Shown here in pieces: positions 18,761 through 26,790 of a DNA stretch of 41,910 nucleotides. This DNA comes from an uncultured Pseudomonadota bacterium. GTDB taxonomy: Bacteria > Myxococcota_A > UBA796 > SXON01. Position 1 is the stretch's first letter. Every line of letters begins with the position of its first letter. The DNA lies in assembly GCA_903921785.1 (NCBI GenBank), contig CAIXRH010000307.1, positions 1 to 41,910 of the forward strand, read 5' to 3'. A program made the position numbers and the translations under genes. Under the pieces are notes generated by a model, which was not told the DNA's origin, did not search any database, and saw only the letters and a list, made by a program, of their open reading frames with translations.

Positions 18761-18779
18761 CGGCGGGCCGAGCCCGCCG
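18761..18779 (-). repeat. GC-rich stem-loop between the two methyltransferase genes
   Basis: CGGCGGGC (18761-18768), loop CGA, GCCCGCCG (18772-18779): an 8-bp perfect stem with a 3-nt loop, 50 nt past the stop of the O-methyltransferase on the minus strand. It has no T-tract, so it is either a Rho-type or processing site or has no role. Confidence 0.4.
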
Positions 18780-18828
18780 CGAACGGCCGCGGCCCGGGGG
18801 AAGGCAGCCCGCCGCGGCGCCTGCGAGA

Positions 18829-19794
18829 CTACCGGGGTTTGCGCCCCACCCACGCCGCCACCGCCCCCGGCCACACCCCGAAGTCGAGCGGCGCCACCTC
18901 CGCCAGACCGGCCTCCGCCATCCAGGCTGCGACCTGGGCTGGGGCGTGCACCCCCGCGCCCCGCGTCCTCAGCGAGAGGTTCAGCGCGTAGACCGCGCGC
19001 GCCACGTCGCGGTCGGGGGTGCCTTCGGCCAGCGCGTCGACGATCACGAGCGTGCCGCCGGGCGACACCGCCTCCGCCAGGCGAGCGAGGAGCGCCGCCG
19101 CCCGCGGCGGCGGCTCCAGGCGGAGCACGTTCGCGAGGATCACCACGTCCGCCTCGGGGAGCGCCACCTCGTGCATGTCCCCCGGCACGGTGCCGATCCG
19201 ATCGGCGAGCCCGCGGGCGCCGGCCGTCTCCCGGAAGACCTCCAGCACGGGCGGCAGGTCCACCCCGGTGAGCGTGGCGCCCGCGGCCCGCTCCAGGAGC
19301 GAGAGGCCCCAGACGCCCGAGCCACAGCCGACGTCCACCACCCGGGCGCCCAGGGGGACGCGAGGAGCGAAGGCGGAAGCGAACGCGGCCGAAGCGCCCG
19401 CGAACATCCCAGCGAGGCCCGCGACCGTGGAACGGTAGGCTTCGCCCCGCTGCGCCACGTCCCCGTCCATGGACCAGGCCGGCACGCCGGTGCGCACGTA
19501 CTGGGCTGTGCTGGCGAACAACATGGCGGTGAGCGTGAGCCCACCGGGGAACGCACGGTGCATCGCCGCGAGTTCCGGAGCAAGGGCGTAGGCCTCGCCC
19601 TCCCGGATCGCCAGGCGCGCGGCCACCAGGACCTCGTAGACCCGGGCGGTAGCCGTGGGGTCCACCCCAAGGCGGGCCGCGGCCGTCGCCGCCGTGAGGC
19701 TGCCCTCGGCCACCAGGCCGAGCAGCCCCGTCTCCACCGCGGCGCTCACCGCCGCCGCCAACCCCAGCACGTCCCCCGACTCGATCGAGATCAT
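18829..19794 (-). CDS. Family-2 (plant-type) O-methyltransferase
   Basis: SAM-dependent O-methyltransferase of the dimerising type used in secondary metabolism and carotenoid or quinone tailoring. The N-terminal 80 residues form the winged-helix dimerisation domain (AAAVSAAVETGLLGLVAEG, AAARLGVDPTATARVYEVLVAARL). The catalytic domain has motif I VVDVGCGSGVWG, then LTGVDLPPVLEV, VPGDMHEVALPEADVVILANVLR and SPGGTLVIVDAL. The usual catalytic His before motif V is not evident: the LANVLR segment replaces the common LxxxLHDW, so methyl-transfer chemistry may differ. Divergent from the tetR gene with 35 bp between start codons. GAGG lies 6 nt before its ATG, and its promoter overlaps the palindrome at 19812-19832. 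Confidence 0.83.
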   Translation of the reverse strand: MISIESGDVLGLAAAVSAAVETGLLGLVAEGSLTAATAAARLGVDPTATARVYEVLVAARLAIREGEAYALAPELAAMHRAFPGGLTLTAMLFASTAQYVRTGVPAWSMDGDVAQRGEAYRSTVAGLAGMFAGASAAFASAFAPRVPLGARVVDVGCGSGVWGLSLLERAAGATLTGVDLPPVLEVFRETAGARGLADRIGTVPGDMHEVALPEADVVILANVLRLEPPPRAAALLARLAEAVSPGGTLVIVDALAEGTPDRDVARAVYALNLSLRTRGAGVHAPAQVAAWMAEAGLAEVAPLDFGVWPGAVAAWVGRKPR

Positions 19795-19811
19795 TGCACG
19801 CCTCGTGATTC

Positions 19812-19832
19812 CATGTCACTATAGATGACATG
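19812..19832. promoter_or_regulatory. Predicted TetR operator palindrome
   Basis: CATGTCA (19812-19818), spacer CTATAGA, TGACATG (19826-19832): a perfect 7-bp inverted repeat with a 7-bp spacer. It covers the whole -10 region of the minus-strand methyltransferase promoter and includes the ATG of tetR itself, so one bound dimer could silence both genes. Size and placement are typical of TetR-family autoregulatory operators; binding is inferred. Confidence 0.65.
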
Positions 19833-19846
19833 AACGACAACGGCAA
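19818..19846 (-). promoter_or_regulatory. Promoter of the O-methyltransferase gene
   Basis: Read on the minus strand: -35 TTGCCG (19846-19841), exactly 17 bp, then -10 TATAGT (19823-19818). A start near 19811 leaves a leader of about 17 nt containing the GAGG ribosome site. The -10 lies inside the palindrome. Confidence 0.55.
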
Positions 19847-20426
19847 GCCCCGGCGGACCTACCGCAGCGCCCTCCGCGAGAAGCAGCAGGGCGAAACACG
19901 TGAGTCCATTCTCCGGGCGCTCGGGGAGCAGATCCTCAACTCCCGGCCCGGGGAGTTCTCGCTTCCCGAGGTCGCCGAGCGGGCAGGCGTCTCCGTACGA
20001 ACGGTCTACCGTCACTTCGGCAGCCGCGAGGCGCTGATCGAGGCGCTCCAGGAGGATGCGGTGCGCCGCGGCACGCCGCCTCCCCCCACCACGCTCGACG
20101 AGCTGATCGCGCTGCCGCCCGTGCTGTTCGCGTCGTTCGATGCCCACGCGCCCTGGGTGGAGGCAATGCTCCGCGCCGGCGCCGGCTCCGCCATCCGCTC
20201 GGCAGGCAAGCCCGCGCGCATCGCCCTCTTCAAGGCGCTCACCGCTCCGGCCGTCGCCGGTCTGCCCGAGGCCGAAGCCGCCGCCACCCAGGCGCTGGTG
20301 AAGCACCTCGTGAGCGCGGAGACGTGGCTCGCCATGCGGGAGGACTTCGGGGTGGACGGGCCCACCGCCGGCTGGGCCGTGAGCCGGACACTCCAGGCGA
20401 TCTTCGCTGGGTTGGAGGGACGATGA
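19830..20426 (+). CDS. TetR-family transcriptional repressor
   Basis: A 198-residue regulator. The N-terminal helix-turn-helix is plain: GEFSLPEVAERAGVSVRTVYRHFGSREALIEAL (about residues 40-73), with the family's typical TVYRHFGSREAL end. The C-terminal ligand domain is Ala/Leu rich and gives no clue to the inducer. There is no Shine-Dalgarno; TATAGA (19820-19825) ends 4 nt before the ATG, so the message is probably leaderless. The stop overlaps the next gene's ATG (ATGA at 20423-20426), so the phosphotransferase-like gene is translationally coupled and presumably under the same control. The likely trigger is a small molecule handled by that enzyme or by the divergent methyltransferase (inference). 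Confidence 0.9.
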   Translation: MNDNGKPRRTYRSALREKQQGETRESILRALGEQILNSRPGEFSLPEVAERAGVSVRTVYRHFGSREALIEALQEDAVRRGTPPPPTTLDELIALPPVLFASFDAHAPWVEAMLRAGAGSAIRSAGKPARIALFKALTAPAVAGLPEAEAAATQALVKHLVSAETWLAMREDFGVDGPTAGWAVSRTLQAIFAGLEGR

Positions 20427-22894
20427 TCGTCGATCTACGAGAGGTCGGCCGGGCGGACGGCGCCCGGGTCGGGGGCAAGGGCGCCAGCCTCGGGGAGATG
20501 CTCCGGGCGGGCGTTTCGCTGCCGCCGGGCTTCGTGGTGGAGGCGGGCGCCTACCGGGCCGCGGTGGCGGCGGCGGGCCTCTGGCCCGCAATCGAGGCCG
20601 CGTTGGCGGCGCCCGGGGTGCCCGAGGGGGAAGCCGCGGCGTGTGAGGCGGCGTCCGAACGTATCCGGCCGTTGTTCGAGGCAGCGTGGCTCCCGGAGCT
20701 CGACGCGGCGCTGGCGGCGCGGGTCCCCGCACTCGGCCCCGTCGCGGTGCGCTCCTCCGCCACCGCCGAAGACCTCCCCGACGCGAGCTTTGCCGGCCAA
20801 CAGGAGACCTTTCTCGGTGTCTGCGGCGCCGAAGCCGCGCGGGACGCGGTGCGCCGCTGCTGGGCTTCGCTCTGGACCGCCCGGGCGATCTCCTACCGGG
20901 CGCGCCAGGGCTACGACCACGCGGAGGTCGCGCTCGCGGTCGTGGTGCAGCAGATGGTGGTCCCAGAGGTTGCGGGCGTCCTCTTCACGGTCGACCCCGT
21001 CAGCGGCCGCACGGACGAGATGTTGCTCAACGCGAGCTGGGGGCTCGGCGAGGCGGTGGTCTCGGGGATGGTGACCCCCGACAGCTGGCGCCTGGGCCGC
21101 TCGGGCACCCTGGTCCGGGAGACGAGGATCGGCACGAAAGAGCGGAGGATCGACGCGGTGGAAGCCGGCGGCACCGAGACGCGCGAGGTCCCTCCAGTGG
21201 ACCGCACGCGGCCGTGCCTCGACGACGCCGCGCTGCGGGCCCTGGTGGCGCTCGGCGAGCGCGTGGAGGCCTGGTACGGCGGGCCGCAAGACATCGAATT
21301 CGCCTGGACCGAGGGCAAGGCGGTGCTCCTCCAAGCTCGCCCCGTGACGACCCGGGTTGCCACGGCTCCGTCCTACTCGGCGACCCAGCGGCGCACGTTG
21401 GACGACATCCTGGAACACTACCCGGCGCCGCCCCTGCCGCTGGACGAGGTCGCCGTGGTCGAGGGCTACGAGGCCCTCCAGGCGATGCTCCGCCTCAGCG
21501 GCGCCGGCCTGCCCCACGCCCGGGAGGTCATGACCATGGACGCCGACGGCGTCTTCCGGGTGAACCCGCCCTCCGTGCGATTCACCTGGGGCGTCCTGGG
21601 TCTCCCCGGCGCGCTGCGGGCCGGCTGGCGCGCCGAGCCCGACGCCTGGGCCCCTGCGGTCGCCAGAGCCGAAGCTGCGGTCCACGGTCAAGCCCCCACG
21701 AGCTTGGACGATTCGGGGCTCGCCAGCCACCTCCGCGCCGCCCTCGACCTCGCTTCGCACATCGCGCGGGTGCGCTTCGTGCAGGTGATCCTCCCGATGG
21801 CGCTCCGCGGCGTCTGGCTCACCGTGCTCAGCCGCGTCGCGCGCCACCCGGTCGATCCGTTCGACTGGCTCGGCGGGCTGTCGTTCAAGACGGTCGAGGT
21901 GGAGCATGGCCTCCAGCGCGTGGCCGACGTGGCGCTGGCGGCGCCAGACGCCCGAGCGGTCTACCTCACCCGGCCTCCGGGCGAGGTCCGCGCGGCGCTC
22001 GCGGCGACGCCGGGCGGCGCGACGGTCCTCTCGGCCATCACCACCTTCCTCGTCGAGCACGGCGCCCGGACCTCCCGGGTGTACGTCCCCTTCTCCACCC
22101 GGTCCTGGGCCGAAGACGACACGCCGTTGCACGCGCTCGTCGCGGCGATGGTGCGGGCGGGGGAGCCCGACGCGGCGAACACCCGCGCGAAGGCGGCGGC
22201 GGCGCGGCACGAGGCGGAGCGGGAGCGCGTGCGGGAGCGGCTCCCCGGCTTCCTCCGCGGCACCTTCCGCCGTACCCTGGAGGCCTACCGCCGCGCGCAC
22301 GTCGGCCGCGAAGCCACGCTCTACGCCATCGAGCGGGCGTTCGTGGCCGCGCGCGCCGCGGCGGACGAAGCCGGGCGCCGGCTCGCGGCCCGGGGCGTCC
22401 TCGGCGCGGCCAGCCACGTCGTCTACGCGCGGCTCGCCGAGGTGGAGGACGCACTCGCCGGAAGGGCGGGCAACCTCCGCAGCGTCGTGGGGCGCCGACG
22501 CGCGCGCCGGGAGCTGGCGGTGGCGACGTGGCGCTCCCAGCGGGCGCCGCCGAAGGTCACCGCAGGGGTCGCGGTCGCCGGCGTCCCGGGGAGCCCCGGC
22601 GTCGCCGAGGGTCCCGTTCGTATCGTCCACGACGTGGCCGACTTCGGGCGGTTGCAGCCGGGCGACGTGCTCGTCTGCCCCTACACCGACCCCACCTGGA
22701 CGCCACTCTTCGGCCTCGCCGCCGCTGTCGTCGCCGACACGGGGGGCCCGCTCTCGCACGCCGCGATCGTGGCGCGGGAGTACGGAATCCCCGCGGTCCT
22801 CGGCACCGAAGCGGGGACAACCGCCCTGAAAGACGGAGAGCGCGTCGTCGTGGATGGCGCCGCGGGCACGGTACGGCGGGTGGCGACGGGTTAG
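20423..22894 (+). CDS. PEP-synthase-like phosphotransferase, rifampin-phosphotransferase architecture
   Basis: An 823-residue dikinase-type enzyme with three parts. (1) ATP-grasp nucleotide domain (about 1-315): VGGKGASLGEM with Lys19, VAVRSSATAEDLPDASFAGQ, TVDPVSGRTDEMLLNASWGLGEAVV, LLQARPVT. (2) A middle substrate domain (about 325-690), with HYPAPPLPLDEV at its start and VPFSTRSWAEDD. (3) A C-terminal swivelling His domain (about 735-823) with GGPLSHAAIVAREYGIPAVLG; catalytic His779. It lacks the PEP/pyruvate TIM barrel of true PEP synthase. This N-to-C layout and length match rifampin phosphotransferase (RPH), which splits ATP and phosphorylates the antibiotic via the His. The real substrate is not known. 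ATG 20423 is chosen because it overlaps the tetR stop; the longer upstream frame is inside tetR. Confidence 0.85.
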   Translation: MIVDLREVGRADGARVGGKGASLGEMLRAGVSLPPGFVVEAGAYRAAVAAAGLWPAIEAALAAPGVPEGEAAACEAASERIRPLFEAAWLPELDAALAARVPALGPVAVRSSATAEDLPDASFAGQQETFLGVCGAEAARDAVRRCWASLWTARAISYRARQGYDHAEVALAVVVQQMVVPEVAGVLFTVDPVSGRTDEMLLNASWGLGEAVVSGMVTPDSWRLGRSGTLVRETRIGTKERRIDAVEAGGTETREVPPVDRTRPCLDDAALRALVALGERVEAWYGGPQDIEFAWTEGKAVLLQARPVTTRVATAPSYSATQRRTLDDILEHYPAPPLPLDEVAVVEGYEALQAMLRLSGAGLPHAREVMTMDADGVFRVNPPSVRFTWGVLGLPGALRAGWRAEPDAWAPAVARAEAAVHGQAPTSLDDSGLASHLRAALDLASHIARVRFVQVILPMALRGVWLTVLSRVARHPVDPFDWLGGLSFKTVEVEHGLQRVADVALAAPDARAVYLTRPPGEVRAALAATPGGATVLSAITTFLVEHGARTSRVYVPFSTRSWAEDDTPLHALVAAMVRAGEPDAANTRAKAAAARHEAERERVRERLPGFLRGTFRRTLEAYRRAHVGREATLYAIERAFVAARAAADEAGRRLAARGVLGAASHVVYARLAEVEDALAGRAGNLRSVVGRRRARRELAVATWRSQRAPPKVTAGVAVAGVPGSPGVAEGPVRIVHDVADFGRLQPGDVLVCPYTDPTWTPLFGLAAAVVADTGGPLSHAAIVAREYGIPAVLGTEAGTTALKDGERVVVDGAAGTVRRVATG

Positions 22895-22918
22895 CGCGGC
22901 GCGTCCGCGAGGTCCCCG

Positions 22919-24451
22919 ATGTCCCGCCACGCCCTCCTCTCCGTCTCCGACAAGACCGGCCTCGTCGACTTCGCCCGCGGGCTGGTCGACGCCGGCTTCA
23001 CCCTCCTGAGCACCGGCGGCACCGCAAAGGCGCTCGCCGAAGCCGGGCTCCCGTACACCAAGGTCTCCGCCCACACCGGCGCGCCCGAGATCATGGACGG
23101 TCGGGTCAAGACGCTCCACCCGAAGATCCACGGGGGCATCCTCGGCCGTCGCGGGATCGACGACGCGGTGGCCGCCGAACAGGGAATCGCCTGGATCGAC
23201 GTGGTGGCGGTGAACCTCTACCCGTTCGAGGCCACGGTCAACCGCGGCGCGCCGCCGGACGAGGTGATCGAGAACATCGACATCGGCGGGCCCGCGATGG
23301 TCCGGGCTTCCGCGAAGAACCACCGGTGGGTGTCCATCGTGGTCGACCCCGCGGACTACCCCACCGTCCTCGCGAAGCTCGGCGAAGACGATGTGGAGCT
23401 CCGCAAGCGCCTCGCCGGCAAGGCCTACCGGCACACCGCCTGCTACGACGCGATGATCGCCTCCTGGTTCGGTGCTCCGGCCGACGAGCCCTACCCCAAG
23501 GAGACGGCGATCCCGCTCCGCCTCGCGCAAGGCCTCCGGTACGGGGAGAACCCGCACCAGACCGCGGCCTTCTACACGACGCCGCTCGAAGGCGGGCGGG
23601 CGCTCGGCCGCGCCTCCCAACTTCAGGGCAAGGAGCTGTCCTACAACAACCTCGGCGACCTCGACGCCGCGGTGCGCATCGCCTTCGATCTCCCAGGTCC
23701 GGGTTGCGCGATCATCAAGCACGCGAACCCCTGTGGCGCCGCGGTCCACGCCGACCTGCCCACCGCCTACGCGCTCGCCCTCTCCGGCGATCCGGTCAGC
23801 GCCTACGGCGGGATCCTGGCGATCAACCAGCCCGTCACCGGGCGGGACGCCGCGGCCATCCTCGCGAGCAAGACGTTCTACGAGGTCATCGCCGCCCCCG
23901 GCTTCGACGCGGACGCGAAGGAGCAGTTCGCAAGGCGGGTGAACCTGCGGCTGATGGAGCTCCCGGCCGACTGGGGCGCGGGTCTCCCGGCCGCCCGGGA
24001 TGTGAAGCGGGTCCACGGCGGCTACCTCCTCCAGGACTGGGACATCGGCGCCACCAGCGCCTGGTCGACCGCGCTGCGGGAGCCGAACACGGACGAGCTG
24101 GCCGCGCTCCGGTTCGCCTGGGCCGTCTGCGCCAACGTGAAGAGCAACGCCATCGTGCTCGCCCGCGCGGCCGAGGGCGGCTTCGTGCTCAACGGCGTGG
24201 GCGCCGGGCAGATGAGCCGGGTCGACAGCGTGAAGCTCGCGGTCAGCAAGGCCACCCGCCCGGTCCCGGGGAGTGTCCTCGCCTCCGACGCCTTCTTCCC
24301 CTTCGCGGACGGCGTCGAGGCCGCGGTCGCCGCCGGCGTGCGCGCGTTCGTACAGCCCGGGGGCTCCAAGCGCGACGAAGAGGTGTTCGCCGCCGCCCGC
24401 GATGCGGACGCCGTCATGATGCTCACCGGGGTCCGCCACTTCCGGCACTGA
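22919..24451 (+). CDS. purH: Bifunctional AICAR transformylase / IMP cyclohydrolase
   Basis: Catalyses the last two steps of de novo IMP synthesis: formylation of AICAR with 10-formyl-THF, then ring closure. The N-terminal cyclohydrolase domain (about 1-195) shows LLSVSDKTGLVDFARGL, STGGTAKAL, VSAHTGAPEIMDGRVKTLHPKIHGGIL and NLYPFEATV. The transformylase domain shows LRYGENPHQTAAFY, GKELSYNNLGDLDAA, the KHANPCGAA motif with the catalytic Lys-His pair, and SDAFFPFADGVEAAVAAGV. The length of 510 is standard. GAGG lies 6 nt before the ATG. It follows the phosphotransferase gene by 24 bp and shares a strand with purD 2.3 kb downstream. Confidence 0.97.
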   Translation: MSRHALLSVSDKTGLVDFARGLVDAGFTLLSTGGTAKALAEAGLPYTKVSAHTGAPEIMDGRVKTLHPKIHGGILGRRGIDDAVAAEQGIAWIDVVAVNLYPFEATVNRGAPPDEVIENIDIGGPAMVRASAKNHRWVSIVVDPADYPTVLAKLGEDDVELRKRLAGKAYRHTACYDAMIASWFGAPADEPYPKETAIPLRLAQGLRYGENPHQTAAFYTTPLEGGRALGRASQLQGKELSYNNLGDLDAAVRIAFDLPGPGCAIIKHANPCGAAVHADLPTAYALALSGDPVSAYGGILAINQPVTGRDAAAILASKTFYEVIAAPGFDADAKEQFARRVNLRLMELPADWGAGLPAARDVKRVHGGYLLQDWDIGATSAWSTALREPNTDELAALRFAWAVCANVKSNAIVLARAAEGGFVLNGVGAGQMSRVDSVKLAVSKATRPVPGSVLASDAFFPFADGVEAAVAAGVRAFVQPGGSKRDEEVFAAARDADAVMMLTGVRHFRH

Positions 24452-24483
24452 CCGGGCGAACGCGCGGCGCCCCGCGGTTGCGG

Positions 24484-24489
24484 TACACT
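24484..24489 (+). promoter_or_regulatory. Candidate -10 hexamer of a leaderless start
   Basis: TACACT ends 6 nt before GTG 24496 with no Shine-Dalgarno between (CTCCAC). This would give a transcript starting at the GTG, 45 bp after the purH stop. Confidence 0.35.
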
Positions 24490-24495
24490 CTCCAC

Positions 24496-26790
24496 GTGTC
24501 CACCGCGACCACCCTCGCGTGTACCCGATGCGGCCGGCCCGTCCCGGTGCCGCCCGAGCCCACGACGCGCGCCCCCCGCTGTAGCGGTTGCGCTCCAGGC
24601 GCGACGAATCAGGTCTTCGAGGTCCTCACCGCGACGGGCGCAGTCTCGCTAGACGTGGCCTCGATCCTGGATCGACTCCGTGTCGGGCAGGTCCTCGGCA
24701 CCGACTGGATCGTCGTCGGCGGGCGGCCGATCCTCCTGGCGGCGCACCCGGAGTTCGCCGCACGGATGGCTCGCGGCGAGATCGCCGAGGCGATCCCCCT
24801 CCCCCCGCCCACACCCGCCCCGAAACCTGCGCCGGCGCGCGCGCCGCGTCGACCGCTGCCGTGGGGCCGCATCGCCTCCACGTTTTTGGGTGCAGGGGGC
24901 ATCGTCGCGCTCGCGCTGCTCGGGTGGTCCCTCCGCGGCCGGGTCACCGACCTCGCACGTCGAACCGGCGAGGTCGTCGCGCCCCCTCCCCCGTCGGAGG
25001 GGGCCGCCGCGCCGCCAGCGCCGCTGGATCCGTCCAAGCCGCCGCCCGACCCGCTCGCCAGCGTCGCGGCGGAGGTCGGCCCGGTCGAAGAGCCGCCCAG
25101 CCTCCTCGTCGCCCAGGCGATCGGAGCGCTCGCCAAGGGCGGTCCCGACGCGGAGACCGAGGCGTTCGCCCTCGCCCGCCGCGCCGTCGCCCGCTCCACC
25201 GCCGACCCCGACGCCGTGGCGCTCCTCGCGGTCCTCGCCGCCTGGAAGGCCGACGCCGGGCTGACCGTTCTCGCGGGGGAGCGGGCGGTGACCCTCGGCA
25301 ATGGCGGACAGGCCACCCAGCTCGGCCGCGCCGCCCTGGCCCTGGGGAACCACGACGAGGCCGGCGCCGAGGCAGCCGTCGCCCCCTGCGCCCACGAGGG
25401 CGACGCCCTCTGCCGCTATGTCGCGGCCCGCGCTGCGCTCCTGCAGCCCGCCCACCTCCCGGCCGGGCTGCTCGCGCTCGACGATCTGGCCGGCGCCTGG
25501 CCCCAGAACCTCTCCATCCCCCGCGTCGCGGCGCTCGCCGCGGTCGCCGCCGACACGCCGGACGCGGAAGGCCGCCTCGGCGCGCTCAAGGCCACCGACC
25601 CCGAGGTGCTCGGCGCGCGCGGCGAGCTCGCCCTTCGGAACGGGGACCTCGCGGCCGCCAAGACGATGGCCGCCCGCCTCGGCGACGCTGCCCCGGTGCC
25701 CCTGCGCATCGGCGTGGCACGGGTGGCGGTGAACGCGGGCGAAGGCAGACAAGCCCTCGCCCTCGTGCAAGGGCAGGAGGGCGTCGACCGCCACCAGAAG
25801 CAGGAATTGCGCTTGATCGAGGCGCAGGCCCGCTACCTCGTCGCGACGAAGGACCCCGCGACGCTCCCTGCCGCCAAGGAGTCGGTCACCCGACTTCTGG
25901 AGCTCGGCCGCACCGACCCGGCGGTCTCCCAGGTGCGCGCGCTCGTCGCCCACCTCGCCGGGGACCGCGCCGAAGAAGCCAAGGCCTGGGACTCCATGGA
26001 CACCAGCCGCCGCTCCGGCCCGGAGCTCGCACGGGTCTTCAAGACCCAGGCGGCGCTCCTGTTGGACGCCAACGTCCCCGGGAGCGAGATCCAGCCCACG
26101 GCCGAGGCTGCCCGCACCGCCGACCCGAGCGACCCCTACACCCACGTCTGGGTGATCCACGTCCACCTGCTCGGGCACACCAAGGGCAAGGCGCTGGAGG
26201 CGATGCGTCGGGCCATCAAGGACGTGGACGGACAAACGCCGCGCCGCCGCAGCGACCTCGCGACCCTCGAGACCGGCTCGCCCGCCAAGGGCCTGCGCGC
26301 CTACGTCGGAGAGTCGCTGGGGAACGACGCGACCCTCGCCACGCAGCTCCCCCTCGCCGAGGCCGTCGCCTCCTGGCTCGCCGGGGACCTCCCCAGCGCG
26401 AAGGCCTCGCTCGACCGACTCCCCAACGTGGCCGACACCCCCGAGGCGCTCGCCCTGCGCGCGCGCCTCCGGATGGCCGGAAAGGACCGCGCCGGCGGGC
26501 TCGCCGACTGGGACGACGTGGTGGCGCTCCGGCCGAAAGAGTCAGCGTGGTTGCTCGGCTCCCTGGCCGCGCACGTGGAGGCCGGCAAAGCACGGGAGAG
26601 CCGGCCGCTCGCCGAGCTCGTGCGCGCATCCAAGAACGTCAACGCGCTCGCTCCCGCGATGCTCGCCGAGGTCGCTGCCGCCAACGGCGATCGTCCGGGG
26701 GCGATCACGCTCCTGTCCGACGCGCTCACGACCGATCCCCTCGACATCCGCGCCCGTGCCCGGCTAACGGAGCTGCGCTCGGGGAAGTGA
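24496..26790 (+). CDS. Zinc-ribbon / single-TM / TPR-like repeat protein
   Basis: A 764-residue protein not assigned to a named family. Residues about 8-33 form a small zinc ribbon (ACTRCGRPV ... CSGCAPG, two CxxC pairs). Residues 40-100 form a small domain (VSLDVASILDRLRVGQVLGTDWIVVGGRPILLAA) similar to GYF/DUF-type N-terminal modules of myxobacterial proteins. A Pro-rich linker and one transmembrane helix (about 128-148) follow, then a Pro-rich spacer and about 560 residues of Ala-rich helical pairs (for example EAFALARRAVARSTADPDAVALLAVLA, ALTTDPLDIRARARLTEL) resembling TPR repeats. The topology suggests a cytoplasmic sensor head with an outside scaffold. GTG 24496 is preferred over the much longer upstream frame, which is a purH shadow. 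It overlaps purD by 1 nt. Confidence 0.78.
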   Translation: MSTATTLACTRCGRPVPVPPEPTTRAPRCSGCAPGATNQVFEVLTATGAVSLDVASILDRLRVGQVLGTDWIVVGGRPILLAAHPEFAARMARGEIAEAIPLPPPTPAPKPAPARAPRRPLPWGRIASTFLGAGGIVALALLGWSLRGRVTDLARRTGEVVAPPPPSEGAAAPPAPLDPSKPPPDPLASVAAEVGPVEEPPSLLVAQAIGALAKGGPDAETEAFALARRAVARSTADPDAVALLAVLAAWKADAGLTVLAGERAVTLGNGGQATQLGRAALALGNHDEAGAEAAVAPCAHEGDALCRYVAARAALLQPAHLPAGLLALDDLAGAWPQNLSIPRVAALAAVAADTPDAEGRLGALKATDPEVLGARGELALRNGDLAAAKTMAARLGDAAPVPLRIGVARVAVNAGEGRQALALVQGQEGVDRHQKQELRLIEAQARYLVATKDPATLPAAKESVTRLLELGRTDPAVSQVRALVAHLAGDRAEEAKAWDSMDTSRRSGPELARVFKTQAALLLDANVPGSEIQPTAEAARTADPSDPYTHVWVIHVHLLGHTKGKALEAMRRAIKDVDGQTPRRRSDLATLETGSPAKGLRAYVGESLGNDATLATQLPLAEAVASWLAGDLPSAKASLDRLPNVADTPEALALRARLRMAGKDRAGGLADWDDVVALRPKESAWLLGSLAAHVEAGKARESRPLAELVRASKNVNALAPAMLAEVAAANGDRPGAITLLSDALTTDPLDIRARARLTELRSGK

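Noticed and set aside
20423-22894. True phosphoenolpyruvate synthase
   Set aside because: The C-terminal PEP/pyruvate TIM barrel is absent, and the His domain is at the very C-terminus as in rifampin phosphotransferase.
20435-24448. A 1337-codon minus-strand ORF across the phosphotransferase and purH genes
   Set aside because: Same antisense artefact; both plus-strand genes have unmistakable family motifs.
20686-24495. Upstream extension of the zinc-ribbon protein's reading frame
   Set aside because: It runs out of frame through two known genes and is Arg/Gly/Pro shadow text; sense begins at the CxxC motif just after GTG 24496.
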